Assembly (NCBI RefSeq): GCF_000427905.1
Contig: NZ_ATYX01000008.1
Coordinates: forward strand, 94,840 to 158,839
Direction: 5' to 3'
Length of the DNA: 64,000 nt
From: Thermocrispum agreste DSM 44070
GTDB taxonomy: Bacteria > Actinomycetota > Actinomycetes > Mycobacteriales > Pseudonocardiaceae
The stretch's first letter is position 1; each line of letters starts with the position of its first letter. The position numbers were made by a program, and so were the translations under genes. The notes beneath the pieces are model-generated. The model made no database searches and was not told the DNA's origin. It was given only the letters and a program-made list of their open reading frames with translations. Shown piece after piece: positions 9,288 to 18,470 of this stretch.

Positions 9288-10669
9288 CTACGCCCGGTTG
9301 CTGGCAAGGAAGGCGGCCACGCGTTCGTCGAACTCGCGTGCAGCACGCCCAGGGCCGGCTCCGTGGGCGTGGCGCCGCAGCGACCGTACGCGATCCACGA
9401 TGCGGTTTGACGAAATTACCTGCGTGGCGTCCAACACCCCGGCGACAACTTCGCCGGCGGTGCGGATGTCGCCCATCGCCAGGTGTGCGGCCGCGATGTG
9501 GATCTGGGTCTTGAGCCGGGCCGTCACCCGGTGCTCGGGCAGCGCTGCGGCCGCTCGCTCCAGCATGGCCAGACCGTGCCGCGGCCTGCCCACGTCGCGT
9601 AGGCACTGCCCGACGTCGGCAAGAAAATCGGCTTCACCGTAGAAGCCGAACCACTCCGGCTCGTTGCCGTCAGCTCCGTCGAACGAGCGTCGAGCGCGCA
9701 GCACGGCCTCGTCGACCGCATGCCGATCACCGACCATGGCGAGCGCACGCGCCTCCATTGCGTGCAGCCATGCCTTGAACCCCGGTGTCGCCCGCTCACC
9801 GGCGACATGCACAGCAGAACGGGCTAACGCCACGGCGTGCCGGCCATTGGCGGCGACGTTTCCCGAAGCGTTGGCGACGTCCATCGTCGTGCGGCTCATC
9901 TCGGCCAGGATGTTGGCCGCGTAGACCCGGTCACCGGACTGATGGGCAAGATGAAGGGCTTGCGCGTAGTAGACCTGGCCGAGCGCGTGGCGGCCGCTGT
10001 CGATGCTGGTCAACCCGGCCAGCCAGGTTGCTTGAGCGACAGCACGGTGCAGATCGCGGGTCAGGTGATCCGGATAGCTGCGGCGCCGCACCAGCTCGGC
10101 CTGCCGATGGACGAAACCGATGACGGGTCACGGATCTTGCCGCCACCGATTCGTCGCTGCAGCCGTTCGAAATGCCGCACGGTGTCCGTGATGACCGAGA
10201 CCTCAGCCGCGCCCACTCGTCGGTTGCCTGCCTCCGCCTGCGCCGTCGGCATCGTCATGGCCAGCCACGCCGGCTCGGCGAACGAAGCCGCGGCGAAACT
10301 GGCACCCAGCAGAAAGTTCCGCCGCTTGATGTCCCGACCCGACAGTTCCACCACGGTTGCGATCGTGCCATCTGCGGTGGGCGCTCGCCGGAAAGCGTCG
10401 AACGTGTCGGCCACCTCGTCACGATCGGCAAAACCGCAGTCCGTCACGCTCACGGCGAACCCGAGGTGCTGGGACAGCACCTTCGCCACCACCCGCGGCA
10501 CCGGCCATCGCGGCTGGCAACCGTCGAGCATTCGGCCCACCGATGTCGCGTTCGTCCCCAGATGGATTCCTTCGGCCGCCCCGGCCCGCGCCACGGCTCG
10601 CGCCAGACCGGCATTGCTCATCCCAGCCTCGTCGAGCAGCGCGCGCAGAGCGGAATTCCCTCCCGCCAC
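9288..10669 (-). pseudogene. Frameshifted HTH/TPR regulator
   Basis: Two overlapping frames together form one familiar actinobacterial regulator. The N-terminal part from GTG 10669 has ALRALLDEAGMSNAGLARAV and NATSVGRMLDGCQPRWPVP, a degenerate helix-turn-helix. A hydrophobic patch (LLGASFAAASFA) comes next. The second frame, from HRQAELVRRRSYPDHL to the stop at 9288, is a TPR-like helical domain (DLHRAVAQATWLAGL). The frames join at a CCC run (10125-10127 on the plus strand). One added C restores GAC-CCC-GTC-ATC and gives a continuous protein of about 460 residues. Either a recent null mutation or a sequence error. Family members often sit beside biosynthetic or signalling genes; target unknown. 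Confidence 0.7.
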
Positions 10670-10820
10670 GATGCCCTCTCCGTAGTCGGCACAACACTCA
10701 CCGTAGCTGGATCTGCCGACACATGCCTGGTCGACAAGACGTTGCGCGACGAGTGACACCCAAGTGAGGCCCCGTGAGTCATCCGGCTACTTCGCTCGCG
10801 GAATGACATCGCCGAGCTGG

Positions 10821-10884
10821 GCGTGCACGGCGTTTCCTGGGGCGTGCACGGCGTTTCCTGGGGGGCGTGCACGACGTTTCCTGA
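10821..10884. repeat. Three iteron-like 20-bp repeats between divergent regulators
   Basis: Copies start at 10821, 10842 and 10865. The first two are GCGTGCACGGCGTTTCCTGG; the third has ACGACG in place of ACGGCG and CTGAT at the end. Each contains the palindrome GTGCAC. Spacing is 21 and 23 bp, close to two helical turns. They lie between the broken regulator (reading left from 10669) and the XRE gene (ATG 10913), 29 bp upstream of the latter. A regulator-binding array is the simplest reading. Confidence 0.7.
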
Positions 10885-10912
10885 TGACGCGACACAAAGG
10901 CGGGTCGATGAC

Positions 10913-11302
10913 ATGGAGATGGCTGCGTCGCATGCTCCGACGGCGACGCCGTCGACGTATTCGCGTCGTCCTCGACGGCCGGACGGCCCCACCACCTCGC
11001 GATTGAGCTCAGTGCAAGTCGCCAGGTGGACCGGACGAGAAACGACCGCGCTCAGACACGCGATGCGCCTCAGCATTCGTGCATTTGCCCAGCTGATCGG
11101 TGTGTCGGATCGCACGGTCTCCGTGTGGGAAAGGCGCGGCCGAAGTATCCGGCCATGCCCGTTCATGCAGGGCGTGCTGGACACCGCACTGCAACGCTCG
11201 GATCACGCCACCCAAGCACGATTCGTGCTTCTGCTGTCGGCACCGGCCACCGAAGAGCCGGTCGCACCGACCGGGCCGAGGATCACAGCGAGCAGCCGAT
11301 GA
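10913..11302 (+). CDS. XRE-family helix-turn-helix regulator
   Basis: A 129-residue protein. The N-terminal 35 residues are disordered and basic. The helix-turn-helix lies in WTGRETTALRHAMRLSIRAF and AQLIGVSDRTVSVWERRG (about 39-76), with a helical tail. ATG 10913 is chosen because AAAGGCGG precedes it and the upstream reading frame only translates the repeat array. Its 3' end overlaps the end of murB by 20 bp on the other strand. The three iterons directly upstream suggest it binds its own promoter. Similar short XRE proteins are common in Pseudonocardiales; target unknown. Confidence 0.72.
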   Translation: MEMAASHAPTATPSTYSRRPRRPDGPTTSRLSSVQVARWTGRETTALRHAMRLSIRAFAQLIGVSDRTVSVWERRGRSIRPCPFMQGVLDTALQRSDHATQARFVLLLSAPATEEPVAPTGPRITASSR

Positions 11303-12359
11303 GCAGCGGTTCCGGGTGCAGCACGATCCCGAACCGGTCGGCGACCCCGTCGCGCACCTCCCTGGCCAGCGCCAGCAGGTCCTCCGTGCTGGCCGAGCCG
11401 CGGTTGGTCAGCGCGAGCGTGTGCTTGGTGGACAGCGACACCCGGCCACCCGGGCCCGGGTGCCCCTTGGTGAACCCGGCCCGTTCGATCAGCCACGCGG
11501 CGGAGAACTTCACGGCGTCCCCAGGCGCCGGATAGGTGGGAATCCGCACGTCGCCGCCGACGACCTCGGCGATCCGCCGCATCGCCCTGTCCGCCTCGCC
11601 CGCGGGCAACACCGGGTTGGTGAAGAACGATCCGGCGCTCCAGGTGTCGTGATCGTCCGGGTCCAGAACCATGCCCTTGGTCCGCCGCAGCTGGAGCACC
11701 GCCTGGCGGACGTCCGCCGCAGGCACCCGCGCGCCCTGCTCGACGCCGAGCATGCGCGCCAGCTCCGCGAACCGGATCGGCCTGCTGAGCCCGTCGGCGT
11801 ACAGGTCGACCGTGACCGCGAGCACCACGGCCTCGTCCGTCCCCTTGAACCTGCTGGTGCGGTAGCCGAGCGCCAGCTGCGACGGCTCCATCGTCTCGCG
11901 CCGGCCGGTGGCACGGTGATACACCCGCACCGAGTGCAGGAAGTCGCCCACTTCCCAGCCGTAGGCGCCGACGTTCTGGATCGGCGTGGCCCCGACCCGT
12001 CCGGGGATGCCCGACATGCACTCCAGCCCGCCGAAGCCGGCCTCCACCATCTCGGCCACGAAGGCGTCCCAGTCCTCGCCCGCGGCCACCTCGACCCGGA
12101 CCCGGTCGCCGCCGCCGGAGCCGGGCGAGGTCACCCGCTCGATCCGCCGGCCTTCGGTGCACACCCGGATCACCGTGCCCGGGAACCCGCTGTCGGCAAT
12201 CACCAGATTGGACCCACCGCCGAGCAGCAGCACCGGCTCGCCCGCGGCATCCCGCTCGGCCACCGCGGCGACGAGTTCGTCGTCGGTCTTGACCTCGAGC
12301 ATGCGGCCCGCCGGGCCGCCGAGCCGCAGCGTGGTGTAGTCGGCCAGGGATGGGGACAT
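11283..12359 (-). CDS. murB: UDP-N-acetylenolpyruvoylglucosamine reductase
   Basis: A 358-residue FAD enzyme reducing UDP-GlcNAc-enolpyruvate to UDP-MurNAc for peptidoglycan. It has the TLRLGGPAGRMLEV start, FAD motifs LLLGGGSNLVIAD and ECMSGIPGRVGATPIQNVGA, YRTSRFK and SAGSFFTNPV (catalytic Ser region). The end is AAWLIERAGFTKG with LALTNRGSAS, so it is complete. ATG 12359 is used as it begins MSPSLADYTTLRLGG. Divergent to the DUF2505 gene with 24 bases between the start codons, the same arrangement as Rv0482/Rv0481c in M. tuberculosis. Confidence 0.96.
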   Translation of the reverse strand: MSPSLADYTTLRLGGPAGRMLEVKTDDELVAAVAERDAAGEPVLLLGGGSNLVIADSGFPGTVIRVCTEGRRIERVTSPGSGGGDRVRVEVAAGEDWDAFVAEMVEAGFGGLECMSGIPGRVGATPIQNVGAYGWEVGDFLHSVRVYHRATGRRETMEPSQLALGYRTSRFKGTDEAVVLAVTVDLYADGLSRPIRFAELARMLGVEQGARVPAADVRQAVLQLRRTKGMVLDPDDHDTWSAGSFFTNPVLPAGEADRAMRRIAEVVGGDVRIPTYPAPGDAVKFSAAWLIERAGFTKGHPGPGGRVSLSTKHTLALTNRGSASTEDLLALAREVRDGVADRFGIVLHPEPLLIGCSL

Positions 12360-12383
12360 GACCAGCAGGGTAATCTCCCGCCC

Positions 12384-12893
12384 ATGGCACGCCCCCTGCA
12401 GCACAGCACGGAGTTCGCATACCCGGTCGAGAAGGTCCTTGCGGCCATCGCCGACGAGGAGTCGGTGCGCGGGCGATTGGCCGCCATCGGCGGACACAAT
12501 GCGAAGCTTGTGGATTACCAACGGTCACCGGACGCCGTCCGTTACACCGTGCAGCAAGGCATACCGGCGGAAAAGCTGCCGCCTGTCGTGCGCAAAATCC
12601 ACGCCGGTGACCTGATTGTTAAACGCACGCAGGAATGGCGGACGCGCGGCGACGGCACCGTGGTGGGCACCGGTTCGGCGCATGTGTCCGGTGTGCCGGG
12701 TTCGATCCAGGTGAACACCGCGCTCACCTCGCATGGCAGCGGGTCGAAACTGCAGGTCACGGGCCAAGTTCAGGTCTCGATTCCGTTGGTCGGCGGCAAG
12801 ATCGAGCAGACCATCGCCGAGCAGGTGGTGCGCCTGCTGCGGCACGAGGACGCCCACGTCGCGCAGCAATTGGCCCACGCCGAGACCGGGTGA
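12384..12893 (+). CDS. DUF2505 (SRPBCC-like) protein
   Basis: A 169-residue protein of the START/SRPBCC-like DUF2505 family: STEFAYPVEKVLAAIADEES at the N-terminus, beta-rich middle (GTGSAHVSGVPGSIQVNTAL) and a C-terminal helix. Such folds bind hydrophobic ligands; the ligand is unknown. The ATG at 12384 leaves only 24 bases to the divergent murB start, as with Rv0481c in mycobacteria. Divergent promoters must overlap here. Confidence 0.82.
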   Translation: MARPLQHSTEFAYPVEKVLAAIADEESVRGRLAAIGGHNAKLVDYQRSPDAVRYTVQQGIPAEKLPPVVRKIHAGDLIVKRTQEWRTRGDGTVVGTGSAHVSGVPGSIQVNTALTSHGSGSKLQVTGQVQVSIPLVGGKIEQTIAEQVVRLLRHEDAHVAQQLAHAETG

Positions 12894-12966
12894 ATCCCCT
12901 CGGGGACAACCCGGATATTGCTCCATTTCGGTGGTGACGGGAGTCGATTCGGGCCACCATCGAGAC

Positions 12967-13656
12967 ATGTTCGAGCTTCTTGATCAGTTCGTCACCCTGT
13001 TGCGGACCACCGTCGATTCGCCGTGGCTGTGGGTGCTGCTGTTCCTGATCACGATGCTCGACGCCGTCATCCCGTTCTCGCCGAGCGAGACCACGGTGGT
13101 CACGGTTGCCGTGCTGGTCAGCCCGCAGACCGAGCTGCTGCTGCTGGCCGTCGCGGTCGCGGCCATCGGGGCGTTCGTCGGCGACTGCGCCAGCCACGCC
13201 ATGGGCCGGTTCGCCGGCCCGACCCTCATCGCCCGGTTCTCCCGGGGCGAGAAGGGCCGCCAGCGCATCGAGTGGGCGCGCGCCAAGGTGCATCAGCACG
13301 CCGTGATGTTGCTGCTGGTCGCGCGCTACCTGCCGGGTGGAAGGTTCGCCACCGGCGTCGCCACCGGCGGTATCCGGTACCCGTGGCGCAAGTTCCTGAC
13401 CTTCGACCTCATCGGCACCACGATCTGGGCCGCCTACAGCGTGACGATCGGGTACGTGGGGGGCGCCTACTTCGCCGACAACCCCGGCAAGGCGTTGCTG
13501 CTGGCCTTCGCCCTGGCGCTGACCACCGTCGGCCTGATCGAGATCGGGCGCCGCATCTGGGCCCGCAGTCACGGCAAGCACGAACCAGGTGAGGACGTCG
13601 CCGCGACACAACCGCTCACCCCTGAGCCCGCGCAGCAGGACGCCTGCGCCGGCTGA
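12967..13656 (+). CDS. DedA-family membrane protein
   Basis: A 229-residue integral membrane protein. It has the DedA/VTT features: LLFLITMLDAVIPFSPSE near residue 22, the FVGDCASHAMGR stretch, basic ARYLPGGRFATGVATGGI loop (R and G residues conserved in the family) and three further helices. The C-terminal 25 residues are polar. DedA proteins translocate or recycle lipid carriers such as undecaprenyl phosphate across the membrane in several bacteria. The ATG at 12967 gives the usual DedA length. Confidence 0.9.
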   Translation: MFELLDQFVTLLRTTVDSPWLWVLLFLITMLDAVIPFSPSETTVVTVAVLVSPQTELLLLAVAVAAIGAFVGDCASHAMGRFAGPTLIARFSRGEKGRQRIEWARAKVHQHAVMLLLVARYLPGGRFATGVATGGIRYPWRKFLTFDLIGTTIWAAYSVTIGYVGGAYFADNPGKALLLAFALALTTVGLIEIGRRIWARSHGKHEPGEDVAATQPLTPEPAQQDACAG

Positions 13657-13699
13657 CCCGCGCCCGCTGCCGGATACGTGCCCGGCTTACAGTGGCCGA

Positions 13700-14575
13700 G
13701 TGCCAGAACGCCGTTACGTGATCACCTTCGGTTGCCCGGACCGCACCGGGATCGTGGCGGGCATCGCCACGTTCCTGGCCGAGGCGGGCGGATGGATCGT
13801 GGAGGCCGCCTACCACACCGACCCCGACACCGGGTGGTTCTTCACCCGGCAGGAAGTGCGGGCCGATTCGCTGCCGTTCGACGTCGACGAGCTGCGTGCC
13901 CGGTTCGAGCCCGTGGCCCGCTCACTGGGCGGTGACCAGGCGCAGTGGCGCATCGACGACACCGGCCAGAAGCGCCGCGTGGTGATCCTGGTGTCCAAGG
14001 AAGGCCACTGCCTGTACGACCTGCTCGGCCGGGTGGCCTCCGGTGAACTGGACATCGACCTGCGTGCGGTCATCGGCAATCACGACGTGCTCGCCGACAT
14101 CACCCGCGCGCACGGCATCCCGTTCCACCACGTGCCGTTCCCGGCCGAGCCGGACCCCGAGGCCCGCGCGGCCGCGTTCGACCAGATCGAGAAGCTGGTC
14201 GACGAGCACGATCCGCACGCCATCGTGCTCGCCAGGTTCATGCAGATCGTGCCGCCGCACCTGTGCGAACGCTGGGCGGGCCGGGCGCTGAACATCCACC
14301 ACAGCTTCCTGCCGTCCTTCGTGGGGGCCCGGCCGTATCACCAGGCGTACCAGCGTGGCGTGAAGCTGATCGGCGCGACGTGTCACTACGTCACGCCCGA
14401 GCTCGACGCGGGGCCGATCATCGAGCAGGACGTCATCCGGGTCAATCACGAGGATGCGGTGAGCGACCTGGTGCGCAAGGGCCGCGACATCGAGAAGGTG
14501 GTGCTGGCCAGGGGGCTGCGTTGGCACCTGGAGAACCGGGTGCTGGTGCACGCCGGACGCACCGTGGTGTTCTGA
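13700..14575 (+). CDS. purU: Formyltetrahydrofolate deformylase
   Basis: A 291-residue enzyme that hydrolyses 10-formyl-THF to THF and formate, feeding formate to purine synthesis. An ACT domain (about 1-85: RYVITFGCPDRTGIVAGIAT) precedes the formyltransferase-like domain (about 90-285). The catalytic loop is ALNIHHSFLPSFVGARPYHQ (Asn-His) and ATCHYVTPELDAGPIIEQD (Asp). Length matches PurU (about 280-290). Start GTG at 13700 fits the family N-terminus. Monocistronic and convergent with the next gene. Confidence 0.95.
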   Translation: MPERRYVITFGCPDRTGIVAGIATFLAEAGGWIVEAAYHTDPDTGWFFTRQEVRADSLPFDVDELRARFEPVARSLGGDQAQWRIDDTGQKRRVVILVSKEGHCLYDLLGRVASGELDIDLRAVIGNHDVLADITRAHGIPFHHVPFPAEPDPEARAAAFDQIEKLVDEHDPHAIVLARFMQIVPPHLCERWAGRALNIHHSFLPSFVGARPYHQAYQRGVKLIGATCHYVTPELDAGPIIEQDVIRVNHEDAVSDLVRKGRDIEKVVLARGLRWHLENRVLVHAGRTVVF

Positions 14576-14650
14576 CTCCCCGCCGGTCAGCCGTGCCGGA
14601 CGAGCCCTTCAGCTCCGGCCAAGGCCCACAAGGCCGACGCTCGGGCACTG

Positions 14651-14705
14651 GGCCCCACTCAACGGCAAGCGGCCGCACGCCGACAGGACCTCGACGGCAT
14701 GCCGG
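14651..14705. repeat. Dispersed intergenic repeat, copy A
   Basis: About 55 bp (GGCCCCACTCAACGGCAAGC onward) that reappears at 38485-38544 with a 4-base insertion and a few substitutions. It lies in the 204-bp convergent gap between purU and the LpqN/T-like gene. Both copies are at convergent 3' ends. No coding potential. Confidence 0.65.
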
Positions 14706-14779
14706 CATGCGGTCGCCGCTCACCCGCAGGAGCTCGACGCTCACCCGCAAGAGCTCGGCCACCGGCGGGCCCGTGCGGC

Positions 14780-15283
14780 TCACCCGGCCTGCCCAGCGTG
14801 GGGCGTGACACTGTCCACCAGGGCCCGGAAGTCGCCGACCACCTGATCGATCTCCTCCGGCACCGCGCTGAGCACCAGCTCGATCACCGCCCGTTGTTCC
14901 GGGTACTGCGGGTCGGGCACCGCGAGGAACACCTGGACCTGCAGCACGCGGCGCGGCGTGCCCTGCACGTCGGTGGTCAGCGAAACGATCTGGGTCACGC
15001 TCGGCGTCTGTTCGGCGTCGGTCTCGGTGCGCTTGACCAGCTCCGCGTCGGGTGCGGTCTGACGCAGCCGACGCAGTGACTCATCGACGTACTCGACCAA
15101 CGAACGATCGCCGTTCAGCCGTTCGCCTGCGACGGTGATGTTGGCGACGAAGTCAGTGACTGTGACCGGCTCGGGCCGCAACGCAACGTAGGCCGCCTCC
15201 GGCGCTCCGACCTGTTCGGGCTCGGCGGGCCGCCAGTTCTGCGGCAGCTCGAACGCGATGGGCACGGGCAGTGCACTGCTCAC
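14780..15283 (-). CDS. LpqN/LpqT-like protein
   Basis: A 167-residue protein with the FELPQNWRP opening of the actinobacterial LpqN/LpqT family (Mog1/PsbP-like fold, DUF1795-related): AYVALRP, FVANITVAGERL, LQVQVFLAVPD and a C-terminal helix VVGDFRALVDSV. Unlike LpqN and LpqT there is no signal peptide or lipobox from the GTG at 15283, so this version looks cytoplasmic. AGGAGG lies 8 bases before that GTG. LpqT relates to Toll-receptor interference in M. tuberculosis, but soluble homologues without signals are uncharacterised. Confidence 0.7.
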   Translation of the reverse strand: MSSALPVPIAFELPQNWRPAEPEQVGAPEAAYVALRPEPVTVTDFVANITVAGERLNGDRSLVEYVDESLRRLRQTAPDAELVKRTETDAEQTPSVTQIVSLTTDVQGTPRRVLQVQVFLAVPDPQYPEQRAVIELVLSAVPEEIDQVVGDFRALVDSVTPHAGQAG

Positions 15284-15857
15284 GACGCGATCCTCCTGAT
15301 TCGTCCCTCGCGCATTCTGGCAGGCCGTGATCGTCTGCATGCGGCACTTGCCGAACTCCGTGCCGGACCGTCGAGAATGTCCGCGGTGGCTTCCCGGCAC
15401 AGCCCCTCGTCATGCCGGAAAGCCACCGCGGTCAGGCGCGTCGTGGGACAGGCCGACGGAACCTCGGCGCGGTGAAGTCCGTCGGAGCGACGCGCCCCAT
15501 CGGGCGCGGGGCGTGCTGACGTGGCGCACGCCGTGCGGGCCCGAAACCGGTTTCGCGCCGTGCGGTGGGCTCCGGCGCCGCGGGGGCAACGCGGCGCCGG
15601 AGCAGGACCCCGAGAGGCCGGGCGCGGTCGGCCCATCGGGTTGCTCGCGGGCGACCGCACTCGGTCTCGTGCGCGGGACGGTGCCCGGCGCTGTTGTGAG
15701 CAACGATGCGGTCGGTCATCGGAAATGCCCCTTGTGCTGTCGGCGGCCGACGGACCACGAACGTCGGTACGCCGGAACGGACGGATGGCTCAGCTTGCTA
15801 GGCCAGGTGGGGTAAGGCGAAAAAGGACGCAGCTGTCCCGTCGGATCCGGGGCGAGG
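15284..15857. other. 574-bp region without a convincing gene
   Basis: Short open frames exist on both strands. The best is minus 15720-15435 (MTDRIVAHNSAGHRP, AAGGGG upstream, 95 residues), but it is Arg/Pro-rich, matches no family I know and contains the strong hairpin at 15571-15601 and the palindrome CGAAACCGGTTTCG (15542-15555). I treat the region as structured intergenic DNA. Confidence 0.5.
15571..15601. terminator. Perfect 12-bp hairpin
   Basis: TCCGGCGCCGCG, 7-nt loop, then its exact complement. No T-run follows on either strand. It could terminate transcripts arriving from either side or be a structural element. Confidence 0.45.
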
Positions 15858-16940
15858 TCAATCAGGGGAGGTACACGGCAGCGCGGCGGTCATGACGGCG
15901 CGCGATTCCGGTGCGACTGCCACGGCGCCGATCCGGTGCAGCGGGTTGCTCGCCGTCGTCGTCGCGACGACGCCGAGCAGCTTCTTGCTCGGCGCGTCCG
16001 CGTGTGCCACCGTCGGCGACGAAGCGCCGCACGGCGTCGACGGCATCTGCTTCTCCATGGCGCCAACCGCGCCGTCCTGGCTCGACAGCGCCGAACCCGT
16101 CGACGCGCTACCGGCGGAACGTGCCAAGTCGGCCATGCCAGCCGCAGGAGCGCGGTCGTCGTGACGCTCGGCCCGCGCCGGCGAGCGCTCGCTCGACTGC
16201 GGCTTCTTCGCTTCTGGCCGCTCGGACGTCGTGACGGCCTTCTTCGTGACCGTGCGCACGGAGGACGTGGCCGGTGGTGTCTGCGGCTTGATCGGCACGG
16301 TGACGACCGGCTGCACCACCGGAATCGACGGCGCGGGATCGATGATGTCACCGATTCCGCTGCCGGGGCGGATGACGTTGCCCACTGTGTCACGCACGCC
16401 GCCGGTGACGGCGTTGACGGTCTCCGACACCTGCTTGACGGTGTCGTGCACCGTCTTGGTCACCGCACCGGTCGTCTGCTTGACGGTGTCCACGGCCGAA
16501 TTCGCGATGTGCGACGTGGTCTGAGCCAGACCGCCGATGACACCGCCCAGCAGGCCGGGACGCGATGCGCTGGTGGCGGCGGTCGTGGCCTCCTTCGTGG
16601 CGGCTCCCCGGCTCACGGACTCGTCCTCGGAGCCGGGCTCGGCGGAGTTCCCGGACCGTGCCGGCTGCGCGGGAGAAGCGCTCGCAGGCCGCTCGACAGA
16701 GCCGAGCGAAAGGCTCGGTTCGTCGGCCGAAGCGGCGGCGGAGCCGACGACCAGCATCAGCCCCCACCCGGCAGCCGCCAGACCTGCGGCGACCGCGACA
16801 CGGACCACAACGCGGGCGAGCAGGACCGACACGCGCGCGGCAGCCCTACGGATGCCGTCGGCCCACGTCGTCGAGGTCGCCGCGTTGACGTACACGTGCA
16901 CGAGTGTTACATCCTGCACCCCTTTGATCCAGTCCCCCAT
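15858..16940 (-). CDS. Secreted Ala/Thr/Ser-rich protein of unknown function
   Basis: About 360 residues. A basic N-terminus is followed by a hydrophobic signal segment (VVRVAVAAGLAAAGWGLMLV) and a likely cleavage after SAAASA. The mature part has low complexity. An amphipathic helical stretch around 125-175 is rich in regularly spaced V-T-K (VDTVKQTTGAVTKTVHDTVK), resembling apolipoprotein-like helices. A Pro-rich segment (PSIPVVQPVVTVPIKPQTPP) and a charged, disordered tail with few Cys follow. The start could be ATG 16940 or a GTG about 13 codons later. Not recognised; plausibly a cell-envelope or exported matrix protein. Confidence 0.6.
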   Translation of the reverse strand: MGDWIKGVQDVTLVHVYVNAATSTTWADGIRRAAARVSVLLARVVVRVAVAAGLAAAGWGLMLVVGSAAASADEPSLSLGSVERPASASPAQPARSGNSAEPGSEDESVSRGAATKEATTAATSASRPGLLGGVIGGLAQTTSHIANSAVDTVKQTTGAVTKTVHDTVKQVSETVNAVTGGVRDTVGNVIRPGSGIGDIIDPAPSIPVVQPVVTVPIKPQTPPATSSVRTVTKKAVTTSERPEAKKPQSSERSPARAERHDDRAPAAGMADLARSAGSASTGSALSSQDGAVGAMEKQMPSTPCGASSPTVAHADAPSKKLLGVVATTTASNPLHRIGAVAVAPESRAVMTAALPCTSPD

Positions 16941-17172
16941 GCGGCGTTTGGGCGGTTTGCCGGTAGTCCATCTCGCCCACCCACGACCATCGTGACCTGC
17001 ACTGACACGCTCACAGACGGCTTCGAACCGGTAAGGAGGGGCGTGACCAGCGGATCGGCGGAACCGCGCGCGGCGGCGGACAGGTCGGCACCGCGCCCCG
17101 GCCTCGGCGAAGAACCCGGCGAACTTTTCGTCCCCCGCCACGGCGGGTGAGGCCGAACGGGTGTAGGGGCCG

Positions 17173-18339
17173 CTACAGCGAGCGCAATCGCTTGATGGCT
17201 TCGTCCAGCACGTCGTCCTGCTTGCAGAAGGCGAACCGCAGCAAGTGGTCGAATTCCGGCCCCTCGGTGAACGAACCCACCGGCACCGCGGCCACCCCGA
17301 TCCGCTCCGGCAACTGCCAGGCCAGCTCGGTGGCGTCCGTGATGCCGAGCGGCCGGACGTCGGCACAGACGAAGTACGTGCCGGACGACTCGAGCACACC
17401 GAAGCCCGCGTCCGCCAACCCTTCCGACAACCGGTCCCGCTTGCGCTGCAGTGCCTGCCGATTCCGCTCCACCCACGGCAGCTCGTTGTTCAGCGCGTGC
17501 GCCACGGCGACCTGGAACGGTCCGCCGGAGACGAACGTGAGGAACTGCTTGGCCGCCCGGACCGCAGCCACGATCTCCGGCGTGCCGCAGGCCCAGCCGA
17601 TCTTCCAGCCGGTGCAGCTGAACGTCTTGCCCGCGCTGGAGATGGTGACGGTGCGCTCGGCCATCCCGGGGAACGTGCCCAGCGGGATGTGCTCGCGGCC
17701 GGACGGCGCGTCGAACACCAGGTGCTCGTACACCTCGTCGGTGATGGCGATCAGGTCGTGCTCGACACACAGCTGAGCCAGGCCGGCGAGCTCGTCCCTG
17801 CCGAACACCGTCCCGGTCGGGTTGTGCGGGGAGTTGAGTACGACGGCCCTGGTCCGTGGGGTGATCGCGGCCCGGATCGCGTCCAGGTCCAGCCGGAACG
17901 TGCCGTCGGACTGGGCCAGCGAGACCACCACGCGGCGCGCTCCTGCCATCGCCACCGCTGCCGCGTAGGAGTCGTAGTAGGGGGCGAGCAGAATCACCTC
18001 GTCGTCGGCGTCGGTGAGCCCGAGCAGGGCGGCGGTGATCGCCTCGGTGGCTCCCGCGGTCACCAGCACCTCCGACTCCGGATCGAACGAGGTGCCGTAC
18101 CGCTGCCGGTGCGCCGCGACCGCCTCCCGCAGTTCCGGCCTGCCCGGTCCCGGCGGGTACTGGTTCACCCCGTCGGCGATGGCTTGCCGGGCCGCGTCCA
18201 GCATGCCCGCGGGCCCGTCGGTGTCCGGGAAGCCCTGCCCGAGGTTGACCGATCCGGTTCGCGTGGCCAGCGCGGTCATCTCGGCGAACACGGTGCTTGC
18301 GAACGGCCGCAGCCGGGGTACCAATACCGGGTCGCGCAT
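17173..18339 (-). CDS. PLP-dependent class I/II aminotransferase
   Basis: A 388-residue fold-type I aminotransferase. It shows NLGQGFPD near residue 32, VTAGATEAI (PLP phosphate region), NSPHNPTG, ITDEVYEHL (Asp for the pyridine N) and Schiff-base lysine K238 in ISSAGKTFSCTGWKIGW. The GQGFPDTDGP start places it near the YbdL/kynurenine-glutamine transaminase group, in which actinobacterial members are often called DapC (N-succinyldiaminopimelate aminotransferase, lysine pathway). No lysine genes are adjacent, so substrate is left open. Divergent from the DUF445 gene. Confidence 0.9.
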   Translation of the reverse strand: MRDPVLVPRLRPFASTVFAEMTALATRTGSVNLGQGFPDTDGPAGMLDAARQAIADGVNQYPPGPGRPELREAVAAHRQRYGTSFDPESEVLVTAGATEAITAALLGLTDADDEVILLAPYYDSYAAAVAMAGARRVVVSLAQSDGTFRLDLDAIRAAITPRTRAVVLNSPHNPTGTVFGRDELAGLAQLCVEHDLIAITDEVYEHLVFDAPSGREHIPLGTFPGMAERTVTISSAGKTFSCTGWKIGWACGTPEIVAAVRAAKQFLTFVSGGPFQVAVAHALNNELPWVERNRQALQRKRDRLSEGLADAGFGVLESSGTYFVCADVRPLGITDATELAWQLPERIGVAAVPVGSFTEGPEFDHLLRFAFCKQDDVLDEAIKRLRSL

Positions 18340-18470
18340 GACGATTGATCCTCGCAGATCACCGGCACGCGGGAACAGAGCGGGCAGACAAGCCGCGCCG
18401 GCGGCGACAATGACGGCCGCGCGGATGTTGAACCGGTGAGTCGCACGCCAGCAGCAACGAGGGAGCCACC

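Noticed and set aside
15435-15720. A 95-codon minus frame MTDRIVAHNSAGHRP with AAGGGG upstream
   Set aside because: Arg/Pro-rich, contains a perfect 12-bp hairpin and matches no family. It could be a real small protein, but the sequence alone does not support it.
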